NCBI GenBank assembly: GCA_029593915.1
Contig: CP046147.1
Span: 1,550,001 to 1,614,000, forward strand
DNA: 64,000 bases
Direction: 5' to 3'
DNA from: Candidatus Lucifugimonas marina
GTDB taxonomy: Bacteria > Chloroflexota > Dehalococcoidia > Lucifugimonadales > Lucifugimonadaceae
Both the position numbers and the translations under genes were made by a program. The number at the start of each line of letters is the position of its first letter. Position 1 is the stretch's first letter. The notes beneath the pieces were generated by a model. It searched no databases and was not told where the DNA came from. It worked only from the letters and a program-made list of their open reading frames with translations. Below are positions 8,667 through 18,139 of the stretch, in pieces.

Positions 8667-10022
8667 CTACTTTGACTCGTAAAGTTCTGTTGTAAATCGT
8701 GCTCTCTGAACTGCGACGTACTTCTTGGCAGTCAGTGAGGGTTTGTGCTTGACCAGCGTCTCTCTGGCCAACTGAGCATCATTACTCAGCAATTCCAGAA
8801 CTGTCGCCGCCATCACTTTGGCAGGTGCGACCACAGCTCGATCATAATCTTCAATAAGGTAGTCATGCCCGTGCCCAACTCCCGACGCGGAATTAGCGTA
8901 GGGGTGTATAACTGGCATTATCGTGCTCAGGTCGCCCATGTCGGTCGATCCACCGTGAGTTTGATCACTGGGCAGGACGCTAATCGAATCGCGTCCAAGT
9001 ATCAGCTCGGCATTGGCTGCAAACAGCCTCTGCATTGTCAGGTCTTGCCGTAGGGCGTGATAACCAGCGACCGATTGAACTTCCACCGAGCCCCCCATAG
9101 CGAGTGCACCCGCTCGGTAACATCTGATCACCCTTTCGGCGATTGGTTCTATCGCTTCAACAGATTTTGCCCTGACTCTTCCTTCGTAAAGAACCTCGCC
9201 AGGGACTGCGTTCACCGATGAACCGCCGTTTGAGATGATCCCATGAACACGGACAACGTCTGATTCCCTGAATGTTTCTCGTTGTGCGTTGATCGCTGAA
9301 TTCGCGAACATCGCAGCTTGAAGTGCGTTTACACCTTGGTCAGGTGCTCCACCTGCATGGGCAGATCTGCCCAAATAACGAACCTGATGCGAAACATGGG
9401 CATTGGAAGTTCCGCCAATGCTCAAACCTGCATCACCATTACCTGCCGACGTGTGGACCATCATCGCCATGTCGACATCGTCGAACGTACCAAGGCGAAT
9501 CATTTCCTGCTTACCTGATAGAAATTCCAGTTCTCCTGATTCCTTCAAGGTGAGACGTTCTTGTATTTCTATGAACTCTTCGGCTGGAGTGATGATGAAA
9601 GCAATGTTGCCAGACAAGGCGTCCTTGAACTCAGGTTGACTCAACGCTGTGGCGACTCCGAGCATCGACCCGATTTGAGCGTGATGTCCACATGCGTGAG
9701 TGGCTCCAGTGTCTGGATCTGCATCCGGGTGTGTCGGTACTCTTAGAGCGTCGAGTTCGGCGATTACAGCAACAGTTGGCCCCGGGTTAGCTCCTCTCAG
9801 AACAGCCTTCATCCCGGTACGCGCAATCCCAGTTTCTACTACGAATCCTAATGACTGCAGTCGTTCTTGAACGAAAGCGGCAGTCTTGTGTTCGTTAAAC
9901 CCGGTTTCAGGTGTGGAGTACGCAGTCTTCGCTGCTGCAATCAGATCTCGTGTTGCACCATCAATAGTTCGAAGCGCAAGCGCCCTGAGTTCTGCCAACT
10001 CGGCCGACGTCGAAGAATTCAT
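8667..10022 (-). CDS. M20-family amidohydrolase (AbgB-like), copy 1
   Basis: 451 residues. Zinc-peptidase M20 signatures: HACGHHAQIGSMLG, the catalytic glutamate pair in ITPAEEFIE, a dimerisation lid domain in the middle, and the C-terminal THGGSTDMGDLSTIMPVIHP with GHGHDYLIEDYD. This pattern is closest to the aminobenzoyl-glutamate hydrolase subunit B / N-acyl amino acid hydrolase branch. The substrate is probably an N-acyl or aryl-acyl amino acid, by family only. It lies 4 bp downstream of a paralogue in the same direction, so the two are one operon. Confidence 0.88.
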   Translation of the reverse strand: MNSSTSAELAELRALALRTIDGATRDLIAAAKTAYSTPETGFNEHKTAAFVQERLQSLGFVVETGIARTGMKAVLRGANPGPTVAVIAELDALRVPTHPDADPDTGATHACGHHAQIGSMLGVATALSQPEFKDALSGNIAFIITPAEEFIEIQERLTLKESGELEFLSGKQEMIRLGTFDDVDMAMMVHTSAGNGDAGLSIGGTSNAHVSHQVRYLGRSAHAGGAPDQGVNALQAAMFANSAINAQRETFRESDVVRVHGIISNGGSSVNAVPGEVLYEGRVRAKSVEAIEPIAERVIRCYRAGALAMGGSVEVQSVAGYHALRQDLTMQRLFAANAELILGRDSISVLPSDQTHGGSTDMGDLSTIMPVIHPYANSASGVGHGHDYLIEDYDRAVVAPAKVMAATVLELLSNDAQLARETLVKHKPSLTAKKYVAVQRARFTTELYESK

Positions 10023-10026
10023 GGCT

Positions 10027-11352
10027 CTACTCTGAATACGTTGCGTCGGAACGGAATCCGCGCATTCGACTGAGATATTCGCTGATGCTCATGGGTGTTT
10101 TAAATGCCCCAGATAGTTTCTTTCCTTTTTCACCGTTGTCGGCAAGAAGGTCGATAACGGTCATTCCCATCGCTTTTCCAGCTTTAATAACAGCAAGATC
10201 ATAGTTTTTAACGAGATAGTCGATACCGTGACCATTGCCGCTGGTGGCGTTTGCTGTCGGCTGGATAGTTGGAACAATCTGGCTCACATCGCCCATATCG
10301 GTACATCCCGAGCTGTGGTTCAGTCGAATGACATTGTCATCACCGATAAGTGATGCAGCATTATGACGATAGATTTCAGTAAGTTTTTCGTCGTATTTGG
10401 CGGGAAGGTAACCAGGGTTGGTAGTGATCCTTACTTCTGCCCCCGTAGCAAACGCACCTGCCCGAAAAGCGCGATCAACCTTCTCTGAGGTGTTGAGAAT
10501 GGCCGGTACGTTCGAAGCCCGTACGTAGGTTTCTATCCTTACGTCGGCGGGAACAGAATTAACGGCAGCGCCACCCTTGGTGATTATCGGGTGTACTCGA
10601 ACGGTGTCGGCATCCCGGAACGTTTCTCTTTGAGCGTGAATAGCTGCGAGTCCTAGATGAGCGGCGCTCAGGGCATTCACTCCAAGGTGTGGCGATCCGC
10701 CAGCGTGAGCCGCTTTCCCGATGTACTGGACAGTCTTGCCTATCATCCCGTTGTTCGATCCACCGATTCCGAACGTCCCCTCGGTTTCACCACCAGTGTG
10801 AGTGAGCATAGCGATATCGACGTCATTGAAGAATCCGAGTTTTATGAATTCCTGCTTACCCCCGAAAAACTCAATTTCGCCTTTTTCATGTAGCGATTCT
10901 CGATATTCGAGTTCGATGTATTCCTCAGCAGGGGTAGCCATGAAGCTGATTTTGCCAACTAGACCGTCCTTCACGGAAGCCTCGGATAGTCCAGCTGCAA
11001 CGGTGAGCATCGATCCTATCTGGGCGTGATGACCACAAGCGTGAGCCGCCCCCGTGTCGGAGTCGGCGTGGGCATGTCCCGGGACGATCAGTGAGTCCAA
11101 CTCACCCATGACTGATATGTGTGGCCCGGGCTTGCCTGTATCGAGAGTGCCGATCACTCCGGTTTTCGCTATGCCTGTTTGAACTTCAAGACCAGCATCT
11201 CGGAACCAGTCTGCAACGAGCTTCGAAGTTCGAACCTCTCGATAGCCACTTTCTGGATGATCCAAAATATCGCGGGCAATTCTCTCAAGTTCGTCAGATC
11301 GCTGGTTGACTGTTGAGCTAAATGAGCTTTTTAAGTTGGCGCGTTCGGCCAT
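10027..11352 (-). CDS. M20-family amidohydrolase (AbgB-like), copy 2
   Basis: 441-residue paralogue of the next gene and first of the pair. Same ordered motifs: HACGHHAQIGSMLT, MATPAEEYIELEYRE, GGSNNGMIGKTVQYIGKAAHAGG in the lid domain (shown in parts), and SSGCTDMGDVSQIVPTIQP with GHGIDYLVKNYD. Both copies keep the metal ligands and catalytic Glu, so neither looks inactive. The pair may be a heteromer, as AbgA/AbgB are, or two enzymes with different acyl specificity. Transcription is divergent from the glycerate kinase gene. Confidence 0.88.
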   Translation of the reverse strand: MAERANLKSSFSSTVNQRSDELERIARDILDHPESGYREVRTSKLVADWFRDAGLEVQTGIAKTGVIGTLDTGKPGPHISVMGELDSLIVPGHAHADSDTGAAHACGHHAQIGSMLTVAAGLSEASVKDGLVGKISFMATPAEEYIELEYRESLHEKGEIEFFGGKQEFIKLGFFNDVDIAMLTHTGGETEGTFGIGGSNNGMIGKTVQYIGKAAHAGGSPHLGVNALSAAHLGLAAIHAQRETFRDADTVRVHPIITKGGAAVNSVPADVRIETYVRASNVPAILNTSEKVDRAFRAGAFATGAEVRITTNPGYLPAKYDEKLTEIYRHNAASLIGDDNVIRLNHSSGCTDMGDVSQIVPTIQPTANATSGNGHGIDYLVKNYDLAVIKAGKAMGMTVIDLLADNGEKGKKLSGAFKTPMSISEYLSRMRGFRSDATYSE

Positions 11353-11488
11353 CGGTAATCTTCATCACAATCTACTGGGGTCGGCTGTTTGCTTCGGCGC
11401 CGAGTGTAGCAGTCACCTTTTTCGAGATTCGGTTCGAGACGACCAAAATAGCGTCTTTAATCAATCAAATTGTGGTCAACATCTCGCC

Positions 11489-11494
11489 TATACT
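11489..11494 (+). promoter_or_regulatory. Possible -10 element of a leaderless glycerate kinase transcript
   Basis: TATACT ends 7 nt before the ATG at 11502 and no Shine-Dalgarno sequence precedes that ATG. A start of transcription at the usual distance would fall on or next to the ATG, giving a leaderless mRNA. No good -35 hexamer is seen 17 bp upstream, so this is tentative. Confidence 0.35.
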
Positions 11495-11501
11495 CACATT
11501 C

Positions 11502-12638
11502 ATGAAGAAAGTAGTAATTGCTCCCCAAGGATTCAAAGAAAGCCTGACCGGTATGGAAATCGCAACTGCGATGTCTATTGGAGTCAAGCGAGTTTGGCCA
11601 GAAGCCGAAACAGTTCTCATTCCGGTAGCCGACGGTGGCGATGGAACTTTGCAGGCTTTGGTTGACAGCTCTGGCGGTGAAGTTCGAACAGCAAACGTCG
11701 AAGATGCCATCGGTCGAACTATCGAGGCAAACTGGGGTGCACTCGGAAACGGCAGCACTGCTGTAATCGAAGTGGCCAATGCAGTTGGTCTCGCACGATT
11801 AGGTCAGGACGAGCGCGATGTTCGCAACGCTTCGACATATGGCGTTGGGCAGTTATTTACCGAAGCCCTCGACGCCGGCTTCACCGATTTCATCATTGGA
11901 GTCGGTGGTAGCGCTACTAACGATGGCGGTGCGGGAATGATCCAAGCCATGGGGGGCAAACTCACAGATAAGAATGGTGATGATATTGACCGCGGGGGCA
12001 TCGCACTCTCTTCTCTCGAAAATATCGATGTGTCGGGATTAGATCCCAGAATGGCAGAAGCCAACGTTGTTGTCGCCTGTGATGTGAACAATCCACTTTG
12101 CGGCCCGCGTGGTGCATCGGCAATATTCGGTCCTCAAAAAGGGGCAACCTACGAAGACATTCAGGAGCTCGACGCTGCTTTAGGCAACTTTGCAGATGTA
12201 ATTGCCAGAGATCTTCACACAGATGTCGCAGAAATACCGGGCGCTGGTGCTTCAGGTGGACTTGGTGCTGGTCTAATGGGCTTCTTTGATGCCCGGTTAC
12301 GACTCGGTGCCGACATTGTGTTGGAAGCAGTGAATATCGAACAGCATCTGAAAGACGCAGAACTGGTAATTGTCGGTGAGGGTCAGTTCGATCGATCTAC
12401 AGTTTTCAACAAGTCTCCCGTGGCCGTTGCTAACCGAGCGAAACGGCATGGTACTCCGGTGATCGGAATTGCTGGCTCTCTAGGCGGTGGCTTCCGGGAA
12501 GTTCACGAACATGGAATCGATGCCATATTTAGCCTCGTGAATCGCCCCATGTCGTTGAAAGCAGCCATGGACGACACTAGCCGATTGGTTGCAATCGCAA
12601 CTGAAGAAGCATGCCGAGCGATAGCAATCAGTCTTTAG
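11502..12638 (+). CDS. Glycerate kinase (GlxK/GarK family)
   Basis: Phosphorylates D-glycerate, to 2-phosphoglycerate in this family. The ATG at 11502 gives MKKVVIAPQGFKESLT, the family's own N-terminus; an in-frame extension to 11322 would overlap the divergent gene and lacks homology. 378 residues. Motifs are PVADGGDGTLQAL, GVGGSATNDGGAGMIQAMG, ACDVNNPLCGP with FGPQKGA, and VGEGQFDRST near the C-terminus. It would feed glycerate into lower glycolysis, fitting the nearby hydroxy-acid oxidation genes. It converges on lutC with an 8-bp gap. Confidence 0.93.
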   Translation: MKKVVIAPQGFKESLTGMEIATAMSIGVKRVWPEAETVLIPVADGGDGTLQALVDSSGGEVRTANVEDAIGRTIEANWGALGNGSTAVIEVANAVGLARLGQDERDVRNASTYGVGQLFTEALDAGFTDFIIGVGGSATNDGGAGMIQAMGGKLTDKNGDDIDRGGIALSSLENIDVSGLDPRMAEANVVVACDVNNPLCGPRGASAIFGPQKGATYEDIQELDAALGNFADVIARDLHTDVAEIPGAGASGGLGAGLMGFFDARLRLGADIVLEAVNIEQHLKDAELVIVGEGQFDRSTVFNKSPVAVANRAKRHGTPVIGIAGSLGGGFREVHEHGIDAIFSLVNRPMSLKAAMDDTSRLVAIATEEACRAIAISL

Positions 12639-12646
12639 CGTTGTGT

Positions 12647-13390
12647 TTAGGCTTCGCCGAGAATAATCAGGTGCACTTCTAGCGGGCCATGAATGCCCGT
12701 AACAGTGGTTCCCTCGATATCGGCGGTTTTGCTTGGACCAGATATCAGGTTCATCGAACCAGCAAGATTTCCGGTCATAAAGTCGTTTCGTTCCATGGCG
12801 AATAATTCGTCGAGAGAATCCAGGACTTCGCCCGGACGCAGCACAGCGATGTGCGTTGGCGGAGCGAGGGAGACTAATCGGGAAAGACCGGCTCGCGGGT
12901 GAAGCACTACGGTTCCAGTTTCGGCAACTGCGTAGTCGACTCCTGTAATGCCGATATCTGCGGAAAACGCAGCACTCTTCGAAGCATCGACGAGCTGAGA
13001 ACTATTTTCGCCTTCATGCTGGGTGATGCCGAGTGTTGCTCCAGTGTTTGTCACCGCAGAATCGACGCCAACTTGGTCGAGAACATCATGAGTCGATCGC
13101 AGAACTGAAGTCGCTTTCTTCTCTTCGCATATTCCTGCGATCAGATCGGCTGCGTCTTCAGGATTACTTGCTCGGTGTACTTTCCAGCCGTTGGTGTCTG
13201 CCATAGCTGCCATCTGATCCACCAACTCTACCGAACGTGTGTTGGCATCAACCATAGCTTCGTCGGCATGAGATTTTGCAGCAGCGGCATCTTCGAATCC
13301 CGCGGTAGCCGAGTCGGCAGTTGGAGAAAGAATCTTCTGTCTACCCAGACCCGCGGTTACTTTCGACAGGAATAGCGCTCGATCAGCCAT
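12647..13390 (-). CDS. lutC: LUD-domain protein LutC
   Basis: 247 residues, third gene of a lactate utilisation operon. The start at 13390 (ATG, sharing one base with the lutB stop as TAATG) is preferred to an upstream in-frame extension that runs through lutB. The LUD core shows in the segments NTGATLGITQHEGE, DIGITGVDYAVAETGTV and HIAVLRPGEVLDSL. LutC works with LutA and LutB in oxidation of L-lactate to pyruvate; it has no Fe-S cysteines of its own, as expected. Confidence 0.88.
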   Translation of the reverse strand: MADRALFLSKVTAGLGRQKILSPTADSATAGFEDAAAAKSHADEAMVDANTRSVELVDQMAAMADTNGWKVHRASNPEDAADLIAGICEEKKATSVLRSTHDVLDQVGVDSAVTNTGATLGITQHEGENSSQLVDASKSAAFSADIGITGVDYAVAETGTVVLHPRAGLSRLVSLAPPTHIAVLRPGEVLDSLDELFAMERNDFMTGNLAGSMNLISGPSKTADIEGTTVTGIHGPLEVHLIILGEA

Positions 13391-14826
13391 TATTTCGACC
13401 TCCCGATTCGTTTGGAAAGTTTTGATTTCAACGAACCTGAAGAGATCAACGGGAAGTCGCGCGTTGATGTCCAGCCTGAAATTGGTGGAGGAGCTTTCTT
13501 CAGCCAACCGTTTCTAGATAGCGGTCGTAGTGCCAAGCCGGCCAATCGTGCTCCAATATCGAACCGCTTGCGCCCCATCATTCCCAGTCGCCACATCTTC
13601 CAAACAGTTCGTTCTTTGGCTGAGGATGTTTGTTCGTTTTTGTCAGTAGAGCCTTCAGCAGTTCGCCACCGAAGTTCCAGAAGCATGCGTGGAATGTTTA
13701 TCTTCACCGGACATGCGTCGTGGCACGCTCCACATAGTGATGATGCGCTGGGCAAGTTACTGGCGTCTTTGAGACCAGTGAGAACCGGAGAAACGATTGA
13801 CCCGATAGGTCCGGGGTAAACCCAGCCGTAGGCGTGACCTCCGACTTTGCGGTAGACAGGGCATGCGTTCAAACATGCTCCACATCGAATGCAATTGAGC
13901 GATTCGCGCATTTGAGGGTCTTCGAGCAGGTTCTGGCGACCGTTGTTCATGATCACCAGATGAAACTCTTCAGGTCCTTCTTCCTCGTCCGTTTTCCTTG
14001 CTTCATTCACCATCGTGACATACGTTGATATGCGCTGCCCTGTCGCCGAACGAATCAGAATTCGGAGCATGGTGCTCAAATCTTGAATAGACGGCACGAT
14101 TTTTTCCATGCCCATCACTGCGACGTGAACTCGTGGAACAGTAGTCGACATTCGACCGTTCCCCTCGTTAGTAACGAGTGCAATCGATCCTGATTCAGCC
14201 ACAGCGAAGTTAACTCCGGTAACGGACATATCTGCCCGTTCGAACACTCCGCGAAGCTTCTTTCGGGCCATCATCGTAAGTTCGGTGGCATCAGGAACTG
14301 GGTCGCCTTCTTTGAAATCGTCATCAAGAAGCTTTGCCACATCCGTTCGAGATTTATGAACAGCGGGGGCGATCAAGTGATACGGAGTCTCGTTTGCAAG
14401 CTGAATGATGTATTCGCCAAGATCAGTTTCGACAGTTTCGAAACCTTCAGCATTCATCGCCTTCTCAAGTCCCATCTCTTCCGAGACCATCGATTTAGAC
14501 TTGATGACTGTCTTGATCTCACGCTTGTGAGCTAGATCAATGATGTGCTGGCGTGCCTCTTCGGCGTCATCAGCAAAGAAAACAATACCGCCGTTCTTCT
14601 CAACATTGTCAGCCAGCATGTTCAGGTAATAATCGAGGTGAGCAATGGTGTGATCTTTGATCGCCTTGCCCTTGGTCCGAAGTTCTTCCCACTCAGGCGT
14701 ATCACCCGCTGCGTTAAGTCGTCCCTTAAAGAACCCTGTATACACGTGCTCAATCGATTGTTGAATTTGAGCATTGTTTAGCGTTTGCGCCGCTTTAGAA
14801 CGGAAATTTGCGGTTATCGGCTTCAA
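13390..14826 (-). CDS. lutB: LutB-type iron-sulfur protein of L-lactate oxidation
   Basis: 478 residues, normal for LutB. It has an N-terminal LUD domain (about 60-300, with MSVTGVNFAVAESGSIALV) and then two 4Fe-4S cluster motifs, CIRCGACLNACPVYRKVGG and CGACHDACPVKINIP. The TTG start overlaps the lutA stop (TTGA), and its own stop overlaps the lutC ATG, so all three genes are translationally coupled in the order lutA-lutB-lutC. Confidence 0.93.
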   Translation of the reverse strand: MKPITANFRSKAAQTLNNAQIQQSIEHVYTGFFKGRLNAAGDTPEWEELRTKGKAIKDHTIAHLDYYLNMLADNVEKNGGIVFFADDAEEARQHIIDLAHKREIKTVIKSKSMVSEEMGLEKAMNAEGFETVETDLGEYIIQLANETPYHLIAPAVHKSRTDVAKLLDDDFKEGDPVPDATELTMMARKKLRGVFERADMSVTGVNFAVAESGSIALVTNEGNGRMSTTVPRVHVAVMGMEKIVPSIQDLSTMLRILIRSATGQRISTYVTMVNEARKTDEEEGPEEFHLVIMNNGRQNLLEDPQMRESLNCIRCGACLNACPVYRKVGGHAYGWVYPGPIGSIVSPVLTGLKDASNLPSASSLCGACHDACPVKINIPRMLLELRWRTAEGSTDKNEQTSSAKERTVWKMWRLGMMGRKRFDIGARLAGLALRPLSRNGWLKKAPPPISGWTSTRDFPLISSGSLKSKLSKRIGRSK

Positions 14827-15611
14827 TTCGACACTCCCGTCGAATCAACATTCCGTATCGACTTCGCAAGTGCCTCGGCGATATGAATCACCTTCACGTT
14901 AGAATCTCGACGGCGTAGCCCGCCCTGCATCTGATAGACACAACCTGTGTCGCCTGCGATCACAGTATTGGCTCCGGTCGCCTCAATAAAGTCGAGTTTC
15001 TCGCCGAGAATCGCTGAAGAAATGTCAGGCATCTTCACAGAGAACGCTCCCCCAAAACCACAGCAAACATCAGCTCGTTCCAATGGAGTCATGTCCAGAC
15101 CCGATAGATTCGACAGCATTTCTATGGGCTGCTCGTCGATTCCGATTTCACGTAGAAGATGGCAACATTTGTGGTAAGTCGCCGATTCGTTCAGCTCTCC
15201 CGAAATCGCTGACGTGCCGAAAAACTTCGTGACGAATTCAGTTAGTTCGAATAAGCGTTCGCCTACTCGGGCTGCTCGTTGTGACATGTTCGAATCGCCA
15301 CGGAATAGATCGCCGTAGTAATTACGAACCATGGCTGCACAAGAACCCGAAGGAACCACGATTGGTCCCTCAGCCCTCTCGAACAACTCGATAAATCGTG
15401 TTGCAACAGGCAGGGCTTCCGAACGGAAACCGCTGTTAAACGCAGGCTGACCACAGCAAGTTTGGTCGTCTAGAAATTGCACCGTCACACCAAGGTGTTC
15501 CAGCACTTCTACAGTGCTTTCGCCAACTGCTGGGGCGAGTTGGTCGACCATGCATGAGGCGAATAGAGTTGCGTGTTTCGGAATCGATATGTCGGATTTG
15601 TCATTTGGCAT
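14823..15611 (-). CDS. lutA: LutA-type CCG-domain protein of L-lactate oxidation
   Basis: 262 residues from ATG 15611; a TTG directly before it is an alternative. Two cysteine-rich CCG domains, QTCCGQPAFNSG and DVCCGFGGAFSVK, are those of LutA, GlcF and HdrB relatives and bind a non-cubane Fe-S cluster. The first gene of the lut operon, it is divergent from the L-2-hydroxyglutarate oxidase gene; the 115-bp gap must hold both promoters. The exact substrate, lactate or another 2-hydroxy acid, is inferred from the full LutABC set. Confidence 0.92.
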   Translation of the reverse strand: MPNDKSDISIPKHATLFASCMVDQLAPAVGESTVEVLEHLGVTVQFLDDQTCCGQPAFNSGFRSEALPVATRFIELFERAEGPIVVPSGSCAAMVRNYYGDLFRGDSNMSQRAARVGERLFELTEFVTKFFGTSAISGELNESATYHKCCHLLREIGIDEQPIEMLSNLSGLDMTPLERADVCCGFGGAFSVKMPDISSAILGEKLDFIEATGANTVIAGDTGCVYQMQGGLRRRDSNVKVIHIAEALAKSIRNVDSTGVSN

Positions 15612-15726
15612 CAATAGAAATTATCAGATTCCCGTTCCAAATAAAGGTCGATATTGGGCGTTACCAATCGACTGGTGCTGTGGTATTTTTTTCAATAGTT
15701 ACAGTAAAAGCGAGAGAAAGAAAAAC

Positions 15727-16965
15727 GTGCGTTCAACGAAATACGACGTAATCGTCATCGGGGCTGGGATCATCGGTCTTTCGACAGCGATGAATTTGCT
15801 AGAGCGATTTCCGCAAATCAAACTGGCGGTTCTCGAGAAGAACGCAAAAGAGGGTACGCAACAGAGCGGTCACAACTCCGGAGTAATCCACTCGGGAATT
15901 TACTATCGCCCAGGTTCATTCAAGGCTGATTTTTGCGTGGCAGGACGAGCGTCGATGACGCAGTTCTGTGAAGAAAACGAAATTCCCGTTTGGACGTGTG
16001 GCAAATTAATCGTTGCAAGCGACGCTGCAGGGGTCGAAAGACTCAACGCTCTCGAAGAACGCGGTACTGCTAACCAGGTTGAAGGCCTGAAGATGGTCGA
16101 CAACGACGAAATGGCGGAAATCGAGCCGCATGTTGTCGCACTAAAAGCGCTTTACGCACCAGGCACTGGAATCGTCGACTACCGAAACGTGACGAAGGTC
16201 TACGCAGATCGAGTACGCGCTGCCGGTGGCGATATCCACTTCAATACTGAACTCAACAGTGCCAAAGAAGTTAATGGAACCACTGTTCTGAGCACAAGCT
16301 CAGGTGATTTCGAAATTACAAATGTGATCAACTGTGCGGGACTGCACTCCGATCTTGTTGCTGAAACTATGGGCGTCGAAACCGGACTCCGAATCATTCC
16401 CTTCCGTGGCGAGTACTACAAACTTCGCAAAGAGAGTGAATTCCTCGTAAAAGGACTTATCTACCCGGTCCCCGACCCCGCATTCCCGTTTCTAGGGGTT
16501 CACCTCACACAGACCATGAAGGGCTGGGTTGAAGCAGGACCAAACGCTGTGTTGGCGACTAAACGTGAAGGCTATCGCAAGCGAGATTTCTCGATGCGAG
16601 ATTTCCTCCGAACAATCACGTTCCCCGGCTTCTGGAAAATGGGTGTGCGTGAATGGAAGACAGGCGTGTGGGAGATCAACCGATCTCTTCGAAAAAGTGT
16701 ATTCCTCGATAGTCTTCAGCAACTAGTACCTGAACTGACAAGTAAAGACTTGGCAGGAACGGGCTCTGGTGTTCGAGCTCAAGCAGTTGATCGAGCAGGA
16801 AACCTTGTCGACGACTTCCGCATTGAAGAGTCTCGCGGTGCCATCCACGTTCTTAACGCCCCATCGCCCGGAGCAACATCTTCGCTGGTGATCGGCAACT
16901 ACATTGCTGATCTTGCAGTAAAGAATTTCGACCTCAAGGCAGCACCACAGGTGGCGGTCAGCTAG
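15727..16965 (+). CDS. lhgO: L-2-hydroxyglutarate oxidase
   Basis: 412 residues, FAD-dependent oxidation of L-2-hydroxyglutarate to 2-oxoglutarate. The GTG start at 15727 gives the N-terminal FAD motif VIVIGAGIIGLSTAMNL. Further family marks are SGHNSGVIHSGIYYRPGS, GIVDYRNVTKVYAD, NCAGLHSD, IPFRGEYYKL, and a C-terminal HVLNAPSPGATSSL. The longer open frame upstream overlaps lutA and lacks homology. Set beside lutABC it suggests a locus for membrane- or quinone-linked oxidation of 2-hydroxy acids. Confidence 0.92.
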   Translation: MRSTKYDVIVIGAGIIGLSTAMNLLERFPQIKLAVLEKNAKEGTQQSGHNSGVIHSGIYYRPGSFKADFCVAGRASMTQFCEENEIPVWTCGKLIVASDAAGVERLNALEERGTANQVEGLKMVDNDEMAEIEPHVVALKALYAPGTGIVDYRNVTKVYADRVRAAGGDIHFNTELNSAKEVNGTTVLSTSSGDFEITNVINCAGLHSDLVAETMGVETGLRIIPFRGEYYKLRKESEFLVKGLIYPVPDPAFPFLGVHLTQTMKGWVEAGPNAVLATKREGYRKRDFSMRDFLRTITFPGFWKMGVREWKTGVWEINRSLRKSVFLDSLQQLVPELTSKDLAGTGSGVRAQAVDRAGNLVDDFRIEESRGAIHVLNAPSPGATSSLVIGNYIADLAVKNFDLKAAPQVAVS

Positions 16966-17000
16966 GCCAACCGCCTTTTCTCAAGAAGGAACCGAGCGCC

Positions 17001-17993
17001 TTAGCGCATTCGGTTGTCGCCCTTCCACATGTCGGCGTTCGCACCGAGTTTTGCTTTTACAGGCTCGGTTGCTTCTGAGAGTCGATCCGCGACACCAGCC
17101 GGCAATTCATACTCAAATGCGGGTATGTTCAGGTCGAGTTCTTCAGGCGATCGAGCACCTACCAAGAGAGCAGTGATGCCGGGACGAGACCGAACCCACG
17201 CAAGTGCGACCTTTGCAGGGTGCTCGCCAAGTTCATTCGCTATTTCGATGACTTTGGCAATTGCGTTGAATGCCTCGACTTCACAACCGTCTTCGCCGTG
17301 GCTAGCCAATGGTCGATCATCACTGAACAGACGTGACCGCGATAGGCCGTCTGGAACATCATCGGCGGAGGCATACCTACCGGTCAAAAGTCCTTGAGCG
17401 AGCGGGCTGTAGCAGATGAGTCCGATATTGTTGTCGAGACACTTCGGAGCGATCTCCACCTCGATTGGACGCCAGAGAAGGTTATAGGGAAGCTGGTCGG
17501 TAACGATCTCTGCCGATTCAAGTGCAGCGGAAAGATCGCCCACACCAAAGTTACAGACTCCGATTGATCGGATTTTCCCGGAATCTTTTAGTTTCAGTAG
17601 CGCAGCCATTGAATCCTCTACGGCGACACTGTGGTTAGGCCAGTGAATTTGGTAGAGGTCAATATAGTCGGTCTGAAGTTTCTGCAAACTGGCGTCGCAT
17701 GTTTGTTCGACCAATTCTGGCACCAAGTGCGGGGGGCTAATCTTGGTGGCGATCACCGCTTCATTTCGGCGACCGACCAGTGCCCTTCCCAGTACTTCCT
17801 CAGAGTGCGAATCGTCGTTGTAGCCTTCGGCAGTGTCGAAGAACGTGATTCCTTTGTCGAGAGCGGAATGGACAGTCGCTATCGAAACGGCGTCATCCTG
17901 AGGTCCCCAAACGCTTCCACCTGCGAATGGCCAGCAACCTAAAGCGAATTCCGAAACTTTGATATCGGTGTTACCGAGCGACTTGTACTGCAC
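17001..17993 (-). CDS. Aldo/keto reductase
   Basis: 330 residues, NADPH-dependent TIM-barrel oxidoreductase. The catalytic tetrad is visible: Asp and Tyr in FDTAEGY, Lys in VIATKIS, His in YQIHWPNH; the cofactor segment reads CYSPLAQGLLTGRY with a later RPGITALLVGARSPE. The GTG start has AGGAG 7 nt upstream. It is divergent from the DUF362 gene. Substrate unknown. Confidence 0.92.
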   Translation of the reverse strand: MQYKSLGNTDIKVSEFALGCWPFAGGSVWGPQDDAVSIATVHSALDKGITFFDTAEGYNDDSHSEEVLGRALVGRRNEAVIATKISPPHLVPELVEQTCDASLQKLQTDYIDLYQIHWPNHSVAVEDSMAALLKLKDSGKIRSIGVCNFGVGDLSAALESAEIVTDQLPYNLLWRPIEVEIAPKCLDNNIGLICYSPLAQGLLTGRYASADDVPDGLSRSRLFSDDRPLASHGEDGCEVEAFNAIAKVIEIANELGEHPAKVALAWVRSRPGITALLVGARSPEELDLNIPAFEYELPAGVADRLSEATEPVKAKLGANADMWKGDNRMR

Positions 17994-18139
17994 GCGCCTT
18001 CTCCTAAAGCAAGAAATATTGAATCGGTGCGCACTCTAGCACTACAAATCCCCCTTGAACCCAAGAAAGCAGTCGCTCTGAATCAGATATCATCACGTTC
18101 AGCAGTGGTGTTCAACTGCAAATCTAATGAGGGATATCT

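Noticed and set aside
11322..11501. N-terminal extension of glycerate kinase
   Set aside because: It overlaps the divergent amidohydrolase start and the family N-terminus begins at 11502.
13391..13507. N-terminal extension of lutC
   Set aside because: It lies wholly within lutB, and the coupled TAATG junction offers a better start.
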